A stretch of 48,028 nt of DNA from JAYRSJ01 sp041920215 (GTDB lineage: Bacteria > Pseudomonadota > Gammaproteobacteria > Burkholderiales > Burkholderiaceae_C). Location of the stretch: NCBI GenBank assembly GCA_041920215.1, contig JAYRSJ010000028.1, forward strand, positions 1 through 48,028, in the 5' to 3' direction. A model generated the notes under the pieces. That model worked only from the letters and a program-made list of their open reading frames with translations, was not told the DNA's origin and made no database searches. Positions 24,664 to 34,712 of this stretch are shown here, one piece after another. Positions within the stretch are counted from its first letter, which is position 1, and each line of letters begins with the position of its first letter. A program made the position numbers and the translations under genes.

Positions 24664-25602
24664 ATGATGCGGCCGATGACGACAAGCTCCCTGAAGACCG
24701 TTCCCTGGCTGGCCTACGCCTCGCTGGCGGCCAGCACCAGCCTGGTGGGCAGCTATGTGGGCCTGTCCAAGCTGCTGGTGCTGGTGTTTCCGGTCTTCCT
24801 GCTGGCCTGGTTGCGCTTCGGCATGTCGGCGCTGCTGATGCTGCCCTGGCTGCGCCGGGCGCCGGGTGAGCGGCCGCTGGACCGCCGCACCCGCGGACTG
24901 CTGTTCCTGGAGTCCTTCCTGGGCAACTTCCTGTTCTCCATCTGCCTGCTCTACGGCCTGCGCAGCACCTCGGCGGTGGTGGCCGGCGTCATCATGGCCG
25001 GCATACCGGCGGCGGTCGCGGGCTTGAGCTGGATCGTGCTGCACGAGCGCATCAGCCGCCGGGTGCTGATGGGCATCGTGTTGAGTGTGCTGGGCATCGC
25101 CCTGGTGGCCGCCGAGCGCAGCGGCAAGCCAGGCTCCGGCAACAGTGCCGGCAGCATGCTGGGCGCGCTGCTGGTGCTGGGTGCGGTGATCTGCGAGGCT
25201 TGTTATGTGGTGATAGGCAAGCGGCTGACGCAAGACCTGGCCCCACGCCGCATCAGCGCGCTGATCAATGGCTGGGGCCTGATCCTGGTGACGCCGTTGG
25301 GCCTGTGGCAGGCACTGAGCTTCGACTTCGGCGGCGTGCCCCTGGGCAGCTGGGGCCTGCTGCTGTTCTATGCGGCCGCAGCCAGCATCGTCACCGTCTG
25401 GCTGTGGATGCATGGCCTGGCCCAGGTGCCGGCAGCGCGCGCCGGGGTCTTCATGGTGTTCCTGCCCATCGCCACCGCGCTGGTGGGCCTGGTCTGGCTG
25501 GGCGAGGCGATCAGCGGTCTGCAGCTGCTGGCCTTCGGCCTGGCCCTGGCCGGCGTGCTGCTGGCCACCTGGCCTGCAGCGCAGGGCATGACCGAGCGCT
25601 GA
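24664..25602 (+). CDS. EamA/DMT-family transporter
   Basis: Up to 312 residues with ten predicted membrane segments and the two-fold EamA repeat (SLVGSYVGLSKLLV...FPVFLLAWLRFGMSAL in the first, then a second copy after about 165). The family consists of inner-membrane exporters of amino acids, metabolites or drugs. Starts at 24664, 24667 and 24676 are all possible; none has a clear ribosome-binding site. It lies 38 bases after the chromate-type pair on the same strand and may be co-transcribed. Substrate unknown. Confidence 0.85.
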   Translation: MMRPMTTSSLKTVPWLAYASLAASTSLVGSYVGLSKLLVLVFPVFLLAWLRFGMSALLMLPWLRRAPGERPLDRRTRGLLFLESFLGNFLFSICLLYGLRSTSAVVAGVIMAGIPAAVAGLSWIVLHERISRRVLMGIVLSVLGIALVAAERSGKPGSGNSAGSMLGALLVLGAVICEACYVVIGKRLTQDLAPRRISALINGWGLILVTPLGLWQALSFDFGGVPLGSWGLLLFYAAAASIVTVWLWMHGLAQVPAARAGVFMVFLPIATALVGLVWLGEAISGLQLLAFGLALAGVLLATWPAAQGMTER

Positions 25603-25703
25603 ATTGTCATGGCCGGCCAGGCCCGCGGACCGAAGTCTGGCCTGCAGGCTGCCCCGCCCTGCCCTAGGATGGCGACTTCTGCACCGACACTGCCCGCGAT
25701 CCC

Positions 25704-26705
25704 ATGACCTTCCCTGATTTCCCCACCGATCATCTGCGCGCCCACCAGTTCGCTGCGCTGCAGCCCGGCCCGCGCCTGCTGGTCACCGCCGCGGTGCATG
25801 GCAACGAGGTCTGCGGCGTGGCCGCGATCCAGCGGCTGATCGCCGCGCTGGACCAGGGCAGCTTGAGCCTGCTGCGCGGCACGCTGAGCCTGGTGCCGGT
25901 CGTCAACCCGCTGGCCTATCAGCGCGGGCAGCGCGAGGGCGAGCGCAATCTGAACCGCAATCTGCGCCCCAACCCGATACCGCAGGACTACGAGGACCGC
26001 ATCGCCAATCGGCTCTGCCCCTGGCTGGCCGCCAGCGATGTGTTGCTGGACCTGCACTCCTTCAACAACCCAGGTCCTGCCTTCGCGATGCTGGGCCCGC
26101 GCGACAACAGCGGCACGCTGGAGCCCTTTGCCCATCAGGCGGCCGAATCGGCGCTGGCGCTCGCGGTGGGCACCGGGCGCATCGTCGAGGGCTGGCTCTC
26201 GACCTATGCGCTGGGCCTGCAGCGCCGGGCCCAGCGCGCCGGCGACGGCTCGCGCGCCCAGCTGCTGGTGCAGGACCCGCACTACGGCGTGGGCACGACC
26301 GAGTACATGCGCAGCCAGGGTGGCTACGGCATCACGCTGGAATGCGGCCAGCATGCCGACCCGCAGGCGCCCGAGCTGGCCTACCGCGCCATCCTGCGCA
26401 CGCTGACCCTGCTGGGCATGATCGCGCCGGGCGCCGTCGAGCCGGCCGATCCGCGCCGCCCCATCGAGCTGCTGCAGCTCTACGAGGTGATCGACCGCGA
26501 ACATGCGGACGACCGCTTCGAGCGCGAGTGGGCCAGCTTCGACGCGCTGGACGTCGGCCAGCGCATCGGCACACGCCACGACGGCACGGCGGTGCTGGCG
26601 CCGGCCGCCGGCCGCATCGTCTTCCCCAACTCGCGCGCCCTGCCGGGGCAGGAGTGGTTCTATCTGGCCCGCGCCAGCGACCGTCGCCTGGAGCTTGCCG
26701 CATGA
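25704..26705 (+). CDS. succinylglutamate desuccinylase/aspartoacylase-family zinc hydrolase
   Basis: 333 residues. Zinc-binding and catalytic motifs of the M14-like AstE/AspA family are visible: HGNE at 32-35, NLNRNLRP (82-89) for substrate carboxylate binding, DLHS with His 118, and a downstream LECGQHAD segment where the catalytic Glu sits. It would remove an acyl group from an N-acyl amino acid. Neither the ast operon nor aspartate genes are near, so the substrate is open. The stop overlaps the start of the DsbA-like gene (ATGA), suggesting a joint function or at least joint expression. Confidence 0.85.
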   Translation: MTFPDFPTDHLRAHQFAALQPGPRLLVTAAVHGNEVCGVAAIQRLIAALDQGSLSLLRGTLSLVPVVNPLAYQRGQREGERNLNRNLRPNPIPQDYEDRIANRLCPWLAASDVLLDLHSFNNPGPAFAMLGPRDNSGTLEPFAHQAAESALALAVGTGRIVEGWLSTYALGLQRRAQRAGDGSRAQLLVQDPHYGVGTTEYMRSQGGYGITLECGQHADPQAPELAYRAILRTLTLLGMIAPGAVEPADPRRPIELLQLYEVIDREHADDRFEREWASFDALDVGQRIGTRHDGTAVLAPAAGRIVFPNSRALPGQEWFYLARASDRRLELAA

Positions 26706-27376
26706 GCCACATCGCCCCCACTCTGCGCATCGACTTCGTCTCCGATGTGGTCTGCCCCTGGTGCGTGATCGGCCTGAAGGCCCTGGAGCAGGCGCTGGCG
26801 CGTCTGCCCGAGCTGCAGGTGCAGCTGCACTTCCAGCCCTTCGAGCTGAACCCGCAGATGCCCCCCGAGGGCGAGGAGATCAACGCCCATCTGCAGCGCA
26901 AGTACGGCGCCAGCCCGGAACAGCTGGAGGCCACCCGCGAGGCGATACGCCAGCGCGGCGCCGAGCTGGGTTTCAGCTTCAGCAAGGGTGCGCGTGATCG
27001 CATCTACAACAGCTTCGATGCGCATCGCCTGCTCCACTGGGCCGGACTGCAGGACCCGGCACGCCAGCGCGCGCTCAAGCTGGCCCTGTTCGGCGCCTAC
27101 TTCACCGAAGGGCGCAACCCCGGCGCGCCCGAGGTGCTGCTGGAGGCCGCCGCAGCGGCGGGGCTGGACGCGGAAGCGGCCCGCCAGGTGCTGGCCAGCG
27201 ATGCCCATGCCGCCGAGGTGCGCGCGGCCGAGGCCTTCTACCAGTCGCAGGGCATTCACTCGGTGCCCTCCATCATCATCAACGAGCGCCACCTGATCCA
27301 GGGCGGCCAGCCGGTCGAGATCTTCGAGCAGGCCCTGCGCCAGCTGGCCAGCCAGGGCAGCGCCGATCCGGCCTGA
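26702..27376 (+). CDS. DsbA-family oxidoreductase (FrnE-like)
   Basis: 224 residues from the ATG at 26702 that overlaps the previous stop; the longer frame upstream is a shadow. The thioredoxin-fold start RIDFVSDVVCPWCVIGLKAL carries the CPWC active site (C18, C21), and the cis-Pro loop is SVPSIIINERHLIQGGQP. No signal peptide is present, so unlike DsbA it should act in the cytosol, as FrnE-type disulfide oxidoreductases/isomerases do. It is the last gene before a strong terminator. Confidence 0.88.
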   Translation: MSHIAPTLRIDFVSDVVCPWCVIGLKALEQALARLPELQVQLHFQPFELNPQMPPEGEEINAHLQRKYGASPEQLEATREAIRQRGAELGFSFSKGARDRIYNSFDAHRLLHWAGLQDPARQRALKLALFGAYFTEGRNPGAPEVLLEAAAAAGLDAEAARQVLASDAHAAEVRAAEAFYQSQGIHSVPSIIINERHLIQGGQPVEIFEQALRQLASQGSADPA

Positions 27377-27398
27377 GAGACAATCAGCCCCACACCCC

Positions 27399-27427
27399 AC
27401 CGCCCCGCTGCCGGGGCGGTTCTTTTT
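27399..27427 (+). terminator. strong intrinsic terminator
   Basis: ACCGCCCCG (27399-27407) pairs with CGGGGCGGT (27412-27420) around a 4-base loop, followed by TTCTTTTT. It ends the transcript of the hydrolase/FrnE-like pair. It lies only ten bases before the rdgC start codon. Confidence 0.9.
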
Positions 27428-27437
27428 GCGAAACACG

Positions 27438-28445
27438 ATGTTCAAGAATCTGACGATTTACCGAGTCGGCGCCAGCTGGCAGCCCACCCGCGAAGCGCTT
27501 GAAGACGCGCTGGCCAAGGGCCAGTTCCTGCCCTGCGGCGCCAGCGAACCGCTGTCCATCGGCTGGGTGCCGCCGCGCGGCATCGAGCATGCGCCGCTGG
27601 TCGAGGTGATAGACGGCCATCTGCACCTGAAGCTGCAGATCGAGTCACGGGTGCTGCCCGGCTCGGTGGTGAAGGAGCGGGTCGACGAGATCGCCGCGCA
27701 GATCGAGGAGCAGACCGGCCGCAAGCCCGGCAAGAAGGCGCTCAAGGACTTAAAGGAACAGGCGACCCACGAGCTGCTGCCGCTGTGCTTCAAGAAGCGC
27801 AGCAGCATCCGCGTCTGGATCGCGCCCGAGCAGCGCCTCTTGATGATCGATGCGTCCAGCCCAGCGCGCTGCGAGGAGGTGGTCAGCCTGATGATCAAGG
27901 CGCTGGACGGCCTGAGCCTGCACCTGGTGCAAAGCGCCGAGACACCGGCCGCCTGCATGGCCGCCTGGCTGATGGACGGCGTGCCGCCCGAGGGCTTCAC
28001 GATCGACCGCGAGTGCGAGCTCAAGAGCGAGGACGAGATGAAGTCGGTGGTGCGCTATGCCCGCCATGCGCTGGACATCGAGGAGGTGCGCCAGCACCTG
28101 ACGAGCGGCAAGCGCCCGACCAAGCTGGCGATGAGCTACAAGGATCGCGTCTCCTTCCTGCTCACCGACACGCTGCAGATCAAGAAGATCACCTTCCTGG
28201 ACCTGGTGTTCGAAGGCCATACCAAGCCCGAGAAGGACGAGCAGTTCGACGCCGATGCGGTGATCGCCACCGGCGAGCTGGCCGAGCTGATTCCGGCGCT
28301 GATTGAGGGCCTGGGCGGCGAGCATGATTTCCTGGGCTCGGCCCCGGTGTCGAATCTGGAGCTGCTGCCGCCCGATCGGGACGTGCTGGCCGAGCACGCC
28401 GAGCACGGCCCGGTCGATGCGGATGACAGTCCGCCCTGGGCCTGA
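27438..28445 (+). CDS. rdgC: recombination-associated protein RdgC
   Basis: 335 residues, close to the E. coli length. The start MFKNLTIYRVG and the segment FLPCGASEPLSIGWVPPRG align with the conserved RdgC N-terminus, and the middle contains VKERVDEIAAQIEEQTGRKPGKKALKDLK. RdgC is a ring-shaped DNA-binding dimer that limits RecA action and is associated with replication/recombination and, in Neisseria, with pilin variation. The ATG at 27438 is fixed by homology (an upstream TTG would add four residues). No ribosome-binding site is seen, because the terminator of the preceding gene fills the leader. Convergent with the next gene, only seven bases between stops. Confidence 0.94.
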   Translation: MFKNLTIYRVGASWQPTREALEDALAKGQFLPCGASEPLSIGWVPPRGIEHAPLVEVIDGHLHLKLQIESRVLPGSVVKERVDEIAAQIEEQTGRKPGKKALKDLKEQATHELLPLCFKKRSSIRVWIAPEQRLLMIDASSPARCEEVVSLMIKALDGLSLHLVQSAETPAACMAAWLMDGVPPEGFTIDRECELKSEDEMKSVVRYARHALDIEEVRQHLTSGKRPTKLAMSYKDRVSFLLTDTLQIKKITFLDLVFEGHTKPEKDEQFDADAVIATGELAELIPALIEGLGGEHDFLGSAPVSNLELLPPDRDVLAEHAEHGPVDADDSPPWA

Positions 28446-28452
28446 GCCCCCT

Positions 28453-29226
28453 CTAGTGCATTGACATGCCGTAGCGCGCGGCCAGCCGCGCGATTTCGCC
28501 CCTGGCCAGCAGCGTCGTCAACGCCGCATCGACCTGGGCCAATGACCAGGGCGAGTGCGGCGACACCATGCAATGCGTCTGCACCACCGAATAGGGCTGG
28601 GCGCTGCGGCTGAACTGCGCCCGCTCCTCGGGCTCTTTCTTGAAGCGGCCCTCGATCTCGGCCTCGGAGAGGATCAGCACATCGGCCAGGCCGCGGCGCA
28701 CCAGGCGGAACAGATTGTCGGCCCGGGTGTCGTTGACCCGCAGCAGGCGCCCGGCATCGAACAGCGGCTGCAGGCTGGGGAACTGGTAGCCCAGCAGCAC
28801 CGCCACCCGCCGCCCCGCGAGGGCCTCGGGCGTGTGGCCGGGCGTGCCCTGCCCGACCGGCCCCAGCACCCACTCGATCTGCGGCAACACCGGCACGCTC
28901 CAGGCCTGCGGCGGAATCTGGGGGCTCCACTGCGGACTGCTGTAGCAGGCGATATGGGCCAGACCCGACAGGATGGCCGGCTCGACGCGCCGCCGTGCCA
29001 GCAGCAGATGCTCGGCCCGGGTGCCCATCTGCGCGGCCAGGCGCTCGCCCAGCTCATACAGGAAGCCGCCGTTGACCCGACCCGCACGCTCGGTCAGCAG
29101 CGGGTAGGTGATGCTGGCGGTCTGGGCCACGCGCAGCGGCACCTCCTGGGCCAGTGCCGGCAGGCACAGGCAGGCCAGTGCGCCGGCCAGCCCGGCCCGC
29201 TCAAAGCGGCGCTTGCGGCTGCGCAT
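28453..29226 (-). CDS. periplasmic solute-binding protein, family 3-like
   Basis: 257 residues from the ATG at 29226, picked because it gives a clear signal peptide (RSRKRRFERAGLAGALACLCLPALA, cut before QEV). The mature part has the family 3 pattern (VPLRVAQTASITYPLL, RAEHLLLARRRVEPAILSGLAHIACY, LAGRRVAVLLGYQFPSL, RRGLADVLILSEAEIEG). It binds a small ligand such as an amino acid in the periplasm. No permease or ATPase gene adjoins, so it may serve a distant transporter or a sensor. The start overlaps the end of rhlE by 26 bases. Confidence 0.78.
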   Translation of the reverse strand: MRSRKRRFERAGLAGALACLCLPALAQEVPLRVAQTASITYPLLTERAGRVNGGFLYELGERLAAQMGTRAEHLLLARRRVEPAILSGLAHIACYSSPQWSPQIPPQAWSVPVLPQIEWVLGPVGQGTPGHTPEALAGRRVAVLLGYQFPSLQPLFDAGRLLRVNDTRADNLFRLVRRGLADVLILSEAEIEGRFKKEPEERAQFSRSAQPYSVVQTHCMVSPHSPWSLAQVDAALTTLLARGEIARLAARYGMSMH

Positions 29227-30496
29227 GGGCCGAATCCTGGCTGTCCGCCGGCGGCAGGGCGGCGGCTGCGGCCTCCCGCAGCTTGTCCTTCTTGCTCTTG
29301 CGCCGGCCCTTGATGCCGCCCACCGCCTGGGCCTCGCTGGCGACCTCGGCAGGCTCGAAGCCGGCGATCTGCTCGCGCGCCACACGCAGACCCTGACGCT
29401 TCTCGATCAAGCGGAAATGAGCCTCGCTATTGGTCGGGCTGTTGGCTGCGATGAAGCTCAGCGCAACGCCGCTCGCACCCGCCCGGCCGGTGCGGCCGAT
29501 GCGGTGGGTGTAGTCGGCCGGCGAGCGCGGCAGATCGTAGTTCAGCACCGCCGGTAGATCGGGGATGTCCAGGCCGCGCGCCGCCACATCGGTGGCCACC
29601 AGCACCTGGATCTGATGGTCCTTCAGCGCGGCCAGCACCTGGCGCCGCGTGCCCTGGCTCAATTCGCCATGCAGGGCTGCCGCCTTGATGCCGGTCTTCC
29701 AGAGCTTGTCCGACACATGCTCGGCCGCGTACTTGCTGGCGACGAATACCAGCAGCCGTGGCCAGGCCTCGGTGGCGATCAGGTGGCGCAGCAGCGGCGT
29801 GCGGGCGGCGGTGTCGACCTGGATCGCACGCTGCACGATGTCGGGCCGCTCGGCCGGCGTGGCCTCGATCGCGATACGCTGCGGCTCGCGCAGGATCGCC
29901 TCGGCCAGGGCCTGCACGGCCGGCGCGAAGGTGGCCGAGAAGAACAGGTTCTGGCGCTGCGGCGGCAGCAGGCCCAGGATGCGCTGCAACTCCTCGGCAA
30001 AGCCCAGCGCCAGCAGGCGGTCGGCCTCGTCCAGCACCAGGGTCTGGGCCGTATCCAGGCGCAGCGCCCTGTGCTCGACCAGGTCCAGCAAGCGGCCCGG
30101 TGTGGCCACCAGGAGGTCGCAGCCGCCGCGCAAGCCCATCAGCTGCGGGTTGATGGACACGCCACCATAGGCGATCGCGATCTTCAGCGGCTCGGGCAGC
30201 GCACGGGCCAACTCGCGCAGCACCTCGCCGACCTGCTCGGCCAGCTCGCGCGTGGGCAGCAGCAGCAGCGCGCGCAGGCGGCGCGGGCCGCCATCGCGCA
30301 TGGCAAGCACCCGCTGCAGCAGCGGCAGCGCATAGGCCGCGGTCTTGCCTGAGCCGGTCTGGGCCAGGCCCAGCACATCGCCGCCGGCCAGCACCGCCGG
30401 GATGGCGGCCGCCTGTATCGGGGTGGGCGCGTGATAACCCTGCTCGCGCACGGCCTTCAGCAAGGCGGGAGACAGGCCCAGGGAGGCAAAGGACAT
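29201..30496 (-). CDS. rhlE: DEAD-box ATP-dependent RNA helicase
   Basis: 431 residues. All DEAD-box motifs are present: Q motif GYHAPTPIQ (20-28), Walker A AQTGSGKT (45-52), PTRELA, TPGR, DEAD (156-159), SAT (187-189), then ARGLDIPDLP and HRIGRTGRAG in the second RecA-like domain. The lysine-rich tail (KGRRKSKKDKL) is the usual RNA-binding extension of RhlE-type enzymes, which remodel RNA in ribosome assembly and mRNA decay. RhlE is the best subfamily guess; other short DEAD-box helicases cannot be excluded. Confidence 0.9.
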   Translation of the reverse strand: MSFASLGLSPALLKAVREQGYHAPTPIQAAAIPAVLAGGDVLGLAQTGSGKTAAYALPLLQRVLAMRDGGPRRLRALLLLPTRELAEQVGEVLRELARALPEPLKIAIAYGGVSINPQLMGLRGGCDLLVATPGRLLDLVEHRALRLDTAQTLVLDEADRLLALGFAEELQRILGLLPPQRQNLFFSATFAPAVQALAEAILREPQRIAIEATPAERPDIVQRAIQVDTAARTPLLRHLIATEAWPRLLVFVASKYAAEHVSDKLWKTGIKAAALHGELSQGTRRQVLAALKDHQIQVLVATDVAARGLDIPDLPAVLNYDLPRSPADYTHRIGRTGRAGASGVALSFIAANSPTNSEAHFRLIEKRQGLRVAREQIAGFEPAEVASEAQAVGGIKGRRKSKKDKLREAAAAALPPADSQDSAHAQPQAPL

Positions 30497-30506
30497 AGAA
30501 GCAGCG

Positions 30507-31114
30507 TCAGCGCTGACCTTGTTGTTGTGGCGGCGAGTTTAGCGGTCCGTCGAACAGGCTGCCCTGTTCGGCCACGGCCTGGCCACTGGCACGCGCCTCG
30601 ATCGCCAGCAGGCGCAGCTTGATCGCCACGCCGCCATGGGCGGAAAAGCCCGTGCCAAGCCCTCCTGCCCCCATCACACGATGGCAGGGCACGATGGGCG
30701 CGAACGGGTTGCTCGCCTCGGCCCGGCCGACCGCACGGGCCGCGCCGGGTTGGCCCAGGCGGGCGGCCAGCTCGCCATAGCTGAGGGTCTGACCCAAAGG
30801 GATGCGGCGGGTCAGCGCATGGACGCGGCGGTTGAAGGGGCTAACGTCGCTTTCGTCCAGCACAATTTCGAGCAGATCACGCGGCTCGCCCGCCAGCAGG
30901 GCCCTCACCCCCTGCACCGCCAGGGCCACCGCTTCCGGCAGGGCCTGCGCCTGTGTCTGCTCGCGTGCCGCGGGCAGGCGCACCCGCATGCGGTCGCGGG
31001 TGGCGGCCGGGCTGGCCTCGGGCAGCTGCGCAGCGCAGATGCCGCCCGGCTCGCGCCAGCCGATGGCGCAGCAGCCCAGGGCCGTGTCGAAACAGTGGAA
31101 GAACAGCAGACCGG

Positions 31115-31118
<4 letters not shown>
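30507..31118 (-). CDS. ogt: methylated-DNA-protein-cysteine methyltransferase
   Basis: 203 residues from the ATG at 31118, whose ATGA overlaps the dusA stop; the frame above it is the dusA shadow. The alkyl acceptor Cys is in PCHR (C145), preceded by AVGRAEASNP and followed by the G-G-x-G-T-G-F-S-A-H-G loop. The enzyme removes the alkyl group from O6-alkylguanine by irreversible transfer to Cys. A C-terminal Pro/Gln-rich tail is variable. No Ada N-terminal domain, so a repair enzyme and not a regulator. Confidence 0.92.
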
Positions 31119-32179
<1,061 letters not shown>

Positions 32180-32294
32180 CGAGGGCGTGGCGGTGGCGGG
32201 AAGCGGGTCGGCCGCCGTGGGGGCGGCGCTGGAGGCGGTATTCGGATGCACCGGCGGATTATCCGTCAGGCCCGCCGGCGCCACCGCCGCCGGC

Positions 32295-32855
32295 TCAGGG
32301 GCGGGCGGCAGGCGGTGATGCAGGCGTCTCGCAGCCACGGCCCAGCGCGAGGCCACGCAGATAGGCGCGCCGCGCTAGGCCGGCGGCGATGGAGGCGGCC
32401 ACCTCGCGCGAGTGCCGCTCGGCACCGCTGAGCCGCCGCAGCCAGCCGCGGAAAGGCAGCACGCCCTCGGCCGCACTGCGCAGCCCGCTGACGGCCGCGT
32501 CGCCGAAGGCATCGCCGGCCTTGCCGAACCAGTCGGGCTCGCCGGCGGCACGCGGGCTATCCAGGTCGGCGCCCAGCACCTCGTTGAGCCCACCCAGCTC
32601 GGCCTGCAGCGCGGCGCAGCTGGCCGCCGGCGCATAAGGGGCTTTACGTGCCTCCAGCAGGGCCGGTGGAATCTTGGCCTGGACCAGGTTGAGATCGGCC
32701 AGCGGCGCCGTGGCCGCTTCACCGAGGCGTTGGCTGGTCTCGGCCTTCTGGCCCGGCACGGCGGCCTGGCGGCTGGCGCAACCGGCCAGACCCAGGGTCA
32801 GCAGCGCCAGCAGCAGCGCGCGTTGCAATAACAGCGAAGAGGATGAGTGGCGCAT
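32295..32855 (-). CDS. predicted lipoprotein of unknown function
   Basis: 186 residues from the ATG at 32855. A lipoprotein signal ends with the lipobox LAGC at 23-26, so Cys 26 would be lipidated. The rest has no recognised domain: it is Ala-rich with helical stretches (LLEARKAPYAPAASCAALQAELGGL) and GKAGDAFGDAAVSGLRSAAEG, and ends in a basic/Pro-rich tail. Small lipoproteins of this sort are common in Burkholderiales. It lies 41 bases after the fhs stop, on the same strand, so it may share its transcript. The longer upstream frame is not supported. Confidence 0.7.
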   Translation of the reverse strand: MRHSSSSLLLQRALLLALLTLGLAGCASRQAAVPGQKAETSQRLGEAATAPLADLNLVQAKIPPALLEARKAPYAPAASCAALQAELGGLNEVLGADLDSPRAAGEPDWFGKAGDAFGDAAVSGLRSAAEGVLPFRGWLRRLSGAERHSREVAASIAAGLARRAYLRGLALGRGCETPASPPAARP

Positions 32856-32896
32856 GACGGGTCCGGCGAAATCGATGGCAGGCGCTGACTGTAGCG

Positions 32897-34570
32897 CTAG
32901 AACAGGCCGGTGATGCGGCCCTGCGCATCGACATCGATGCGCTCGGCGGCCGGTGCCTTGGGCAGGCCCGGCATGGTCATGATGTCGCCGCAGATAGCCA
33001 CGACGAACTCGGCCCCGGCGGCCAGGCGCAGCTCGCGCACCCGCAGCACATGGCCGCTGGGCGCGCCGCGCTGCCGGGCGTCGGTGGAGAAGCTGTACTG
33101 GGTCTTGGCGATGCAGACCGGCAGATGGCCGAAGCCGCCGGACTGCCATTCATGCAGCTGGGCCAGCGCGCGCGGCTCGAACTCGACACTGTCGGCGCGA
33201 TAGATGCGACGGGCGATGCTGCGTATCTTGTCCGCCAGCGGCAGCTCGTCGGCATACAGCAGCTGCAGCCCCGGCTGCGGCCCCTCGCACAGCCGCACCA
33301 CCTCCTGCGCCAGCGCCGCTGCCCCGGCTCCGCCCTCGGCCCAGTGGCTGGCCAGCACGCAGGCGACGCCCAGATGCTCGCAATGGCGGGCGATCAGGGC
33401 CAGCTCGTCGGCGCGGTCGGCGTCGAAGCGGTTGATCGCCACCACCACCGGCAGGCCGAAGCCGCGCAGATTCTCGACATGGCGCTGCAGATTGACCATG
33501 CCCGCCTCCAGCGTGCGCAGGGTCTCGTCATGCGGATGGCTGCTGTCGGCGCCACCATGCCAGCGCAGCGCGCGCACCGTGGCCACCAGCACCGCACAGC
33601 TGGGCCTGAGGCCGGACTTGCGGCATTTGATGTCGATGAACTTCTCGGCACCCAGGTCGGCGCCGAAGCCCGCTTCGGTCACCACATAGTCGGCCAGCTT
33701 GAGCGCGCTGCGGGTCGCGATCAGGCTGTTGCAGCCATGGGCGATATTGGCGAAGGGCCCGCCATGCACCAAGGCCGGCGTGCCCTCCAAGGTCTGGACC
33801 AGATTGGGCGCCAGCGCATCGCGCAAGAGCGCGGCCATCGCGCCGTCGGCCTGCAGATCGCGGGCGGTCACCGGTCTGCGCTCGGCAGTCGTGCCGACGA
33901 TGATGCGGCCCAGCCTGGCCTTCAGGTCGGCCAAGTCGCTGGCCAGGCACAGGATCGCCATCACCTCGGAGGCCACGACGATATCGAAGCCATCCTCGCG
34001 CGGGAAGCCGTTGCCGGGGCCGCCCAGGCCCACGGTGATCTGGCGCAATGCACGGTCGTTCATGTCGACCACCCGCCGCCAGCTGATGCGCCGCACATCC
34101 AGCCCCAAGGCGTTGCCGTGGTGGATATGGTTGTCGATCAGCGCGGCGAGCAGGTTGTGCGCCAGGGCTACCGCATGGAAGTCACCGGTGAAGTGCAGAT
34201 TGATGTCCTCCATCGGCACCAGCTGCGCCCGCCCGCCCCCGGCGGCACCGCCCTTCATGCCGAAGCAGGGGCCTAGCGAGGGCTCGCGCAGGCAGATCAT
34301 GGCCCGCTTGCCGATGCGGCACAGTCCGTCGCCCAGACCCACCGTGGTAGTGGTCTTGCCCTCGCCGGGCGGGGTGGGTGTGATGGCGGTGACCAGCACC
34401 AGATGGCCATCGGGTCGTGCGTCCAGCTCGCGCAGATGCGCCAGGCTGAGCTTGGCCTTGTAATGCCCGTAGGGGCTCAGCGCGGTAGGCGGCAGCCCCA
34501 GGCGGCTTTGGGCCAGTTCCAGAATAGGCTGCAGGCGGGCGGCCTGCGCGATCTCGATATCGGTGAACAT
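32897..34570 (-). CDS. fhs: formate-tetrahydrofolate ligase
   Basis: 557 residues, the family length. The ATP-binding motif TPTPPGEGKTT (64-74), REPSLGPCFGMKGGAAGGG, DINLHFTGDFHA and the long conserved FIDIKCRKSGLRPSCAVLVATVRALRWHGG are all present. It makes 10-formyl-THF from formate, THF and ATP, feeding purine and formyl-Met synthesis. The ATG at 34570 has GAGGA upstream; the frame above it is non-coding. fhs is patchily distributed in proteobacteria. Confidence 0.96.
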   Translation of the reverse strand: MFTDIEIAQAARLQPILELAQSRLGLPPTALSPYGHYKAKLSLAHLRELDARPDGHLVLVTAITPTPPGEGKTTTTVGLGDGLCRIGKRAMICLREPSLGPCFGMKGGAAGGGRAQLVPMEDINLHFTGDFHAVALAHNLLAALIDNHIHHGNALGLDVRRISWRRVVDMNDRALRQITVGLGGPGNGFPREDGFDIVVASEVMAILCLASDLADLKARLGRIIVGTTAERRPVTARDLQADGAMAALLRDALAPNLVQTLEGTPALVHGGPFANIAHGCNSLIATRSALKLADYVVTEAGFGADLGAEKFIDIKCRKSGLRPSCAVLVATVRALRWHGGADSSHPHDETLRTLEAGMVNLQRHVENLRGFGLPVVVAINRFDADRADELALIARHCEHLGVACVLASHWAEGGAGAAALAQEVVRLCEGPQPGLQLLYADELPLADKIRSIARRIYRADSVEFEPRALAQLHEWQSGGFGHLPVCIAKTQYSFSTDARQRGAPSGHVLRVRELRLAAGAEFVVAICGDIMTMPGLPKAPAAERIDVDAQGRITGLF

Positions 34571-34712
34571 GGGCGGTCCTCGGTCAGGCGCCCGCAGCTG
34601 GGGTGGTCGGCCACCCGGCAGCGCGGTCAGGTCGGATGGACCTGTGGCCACAATTATGGTGGCGCCGGGCCTGCCGGGGGCCAGGTCTTGCCTGGGCCGC
34701 CGACCGTTGCGT
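34571..34712. other. intergenic region upstream of fhs
   Basis: 142 bases between the fhs start and the end of the CoA-hydrolase gene. On the - strand CATAAT (34653-34658) resembles a -10 box, but no convincing -35 is at the right distance. No riboswitch or RNA gene is recognised, so a promoter for fhs is possible but unproven. Confidence 0.3.
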
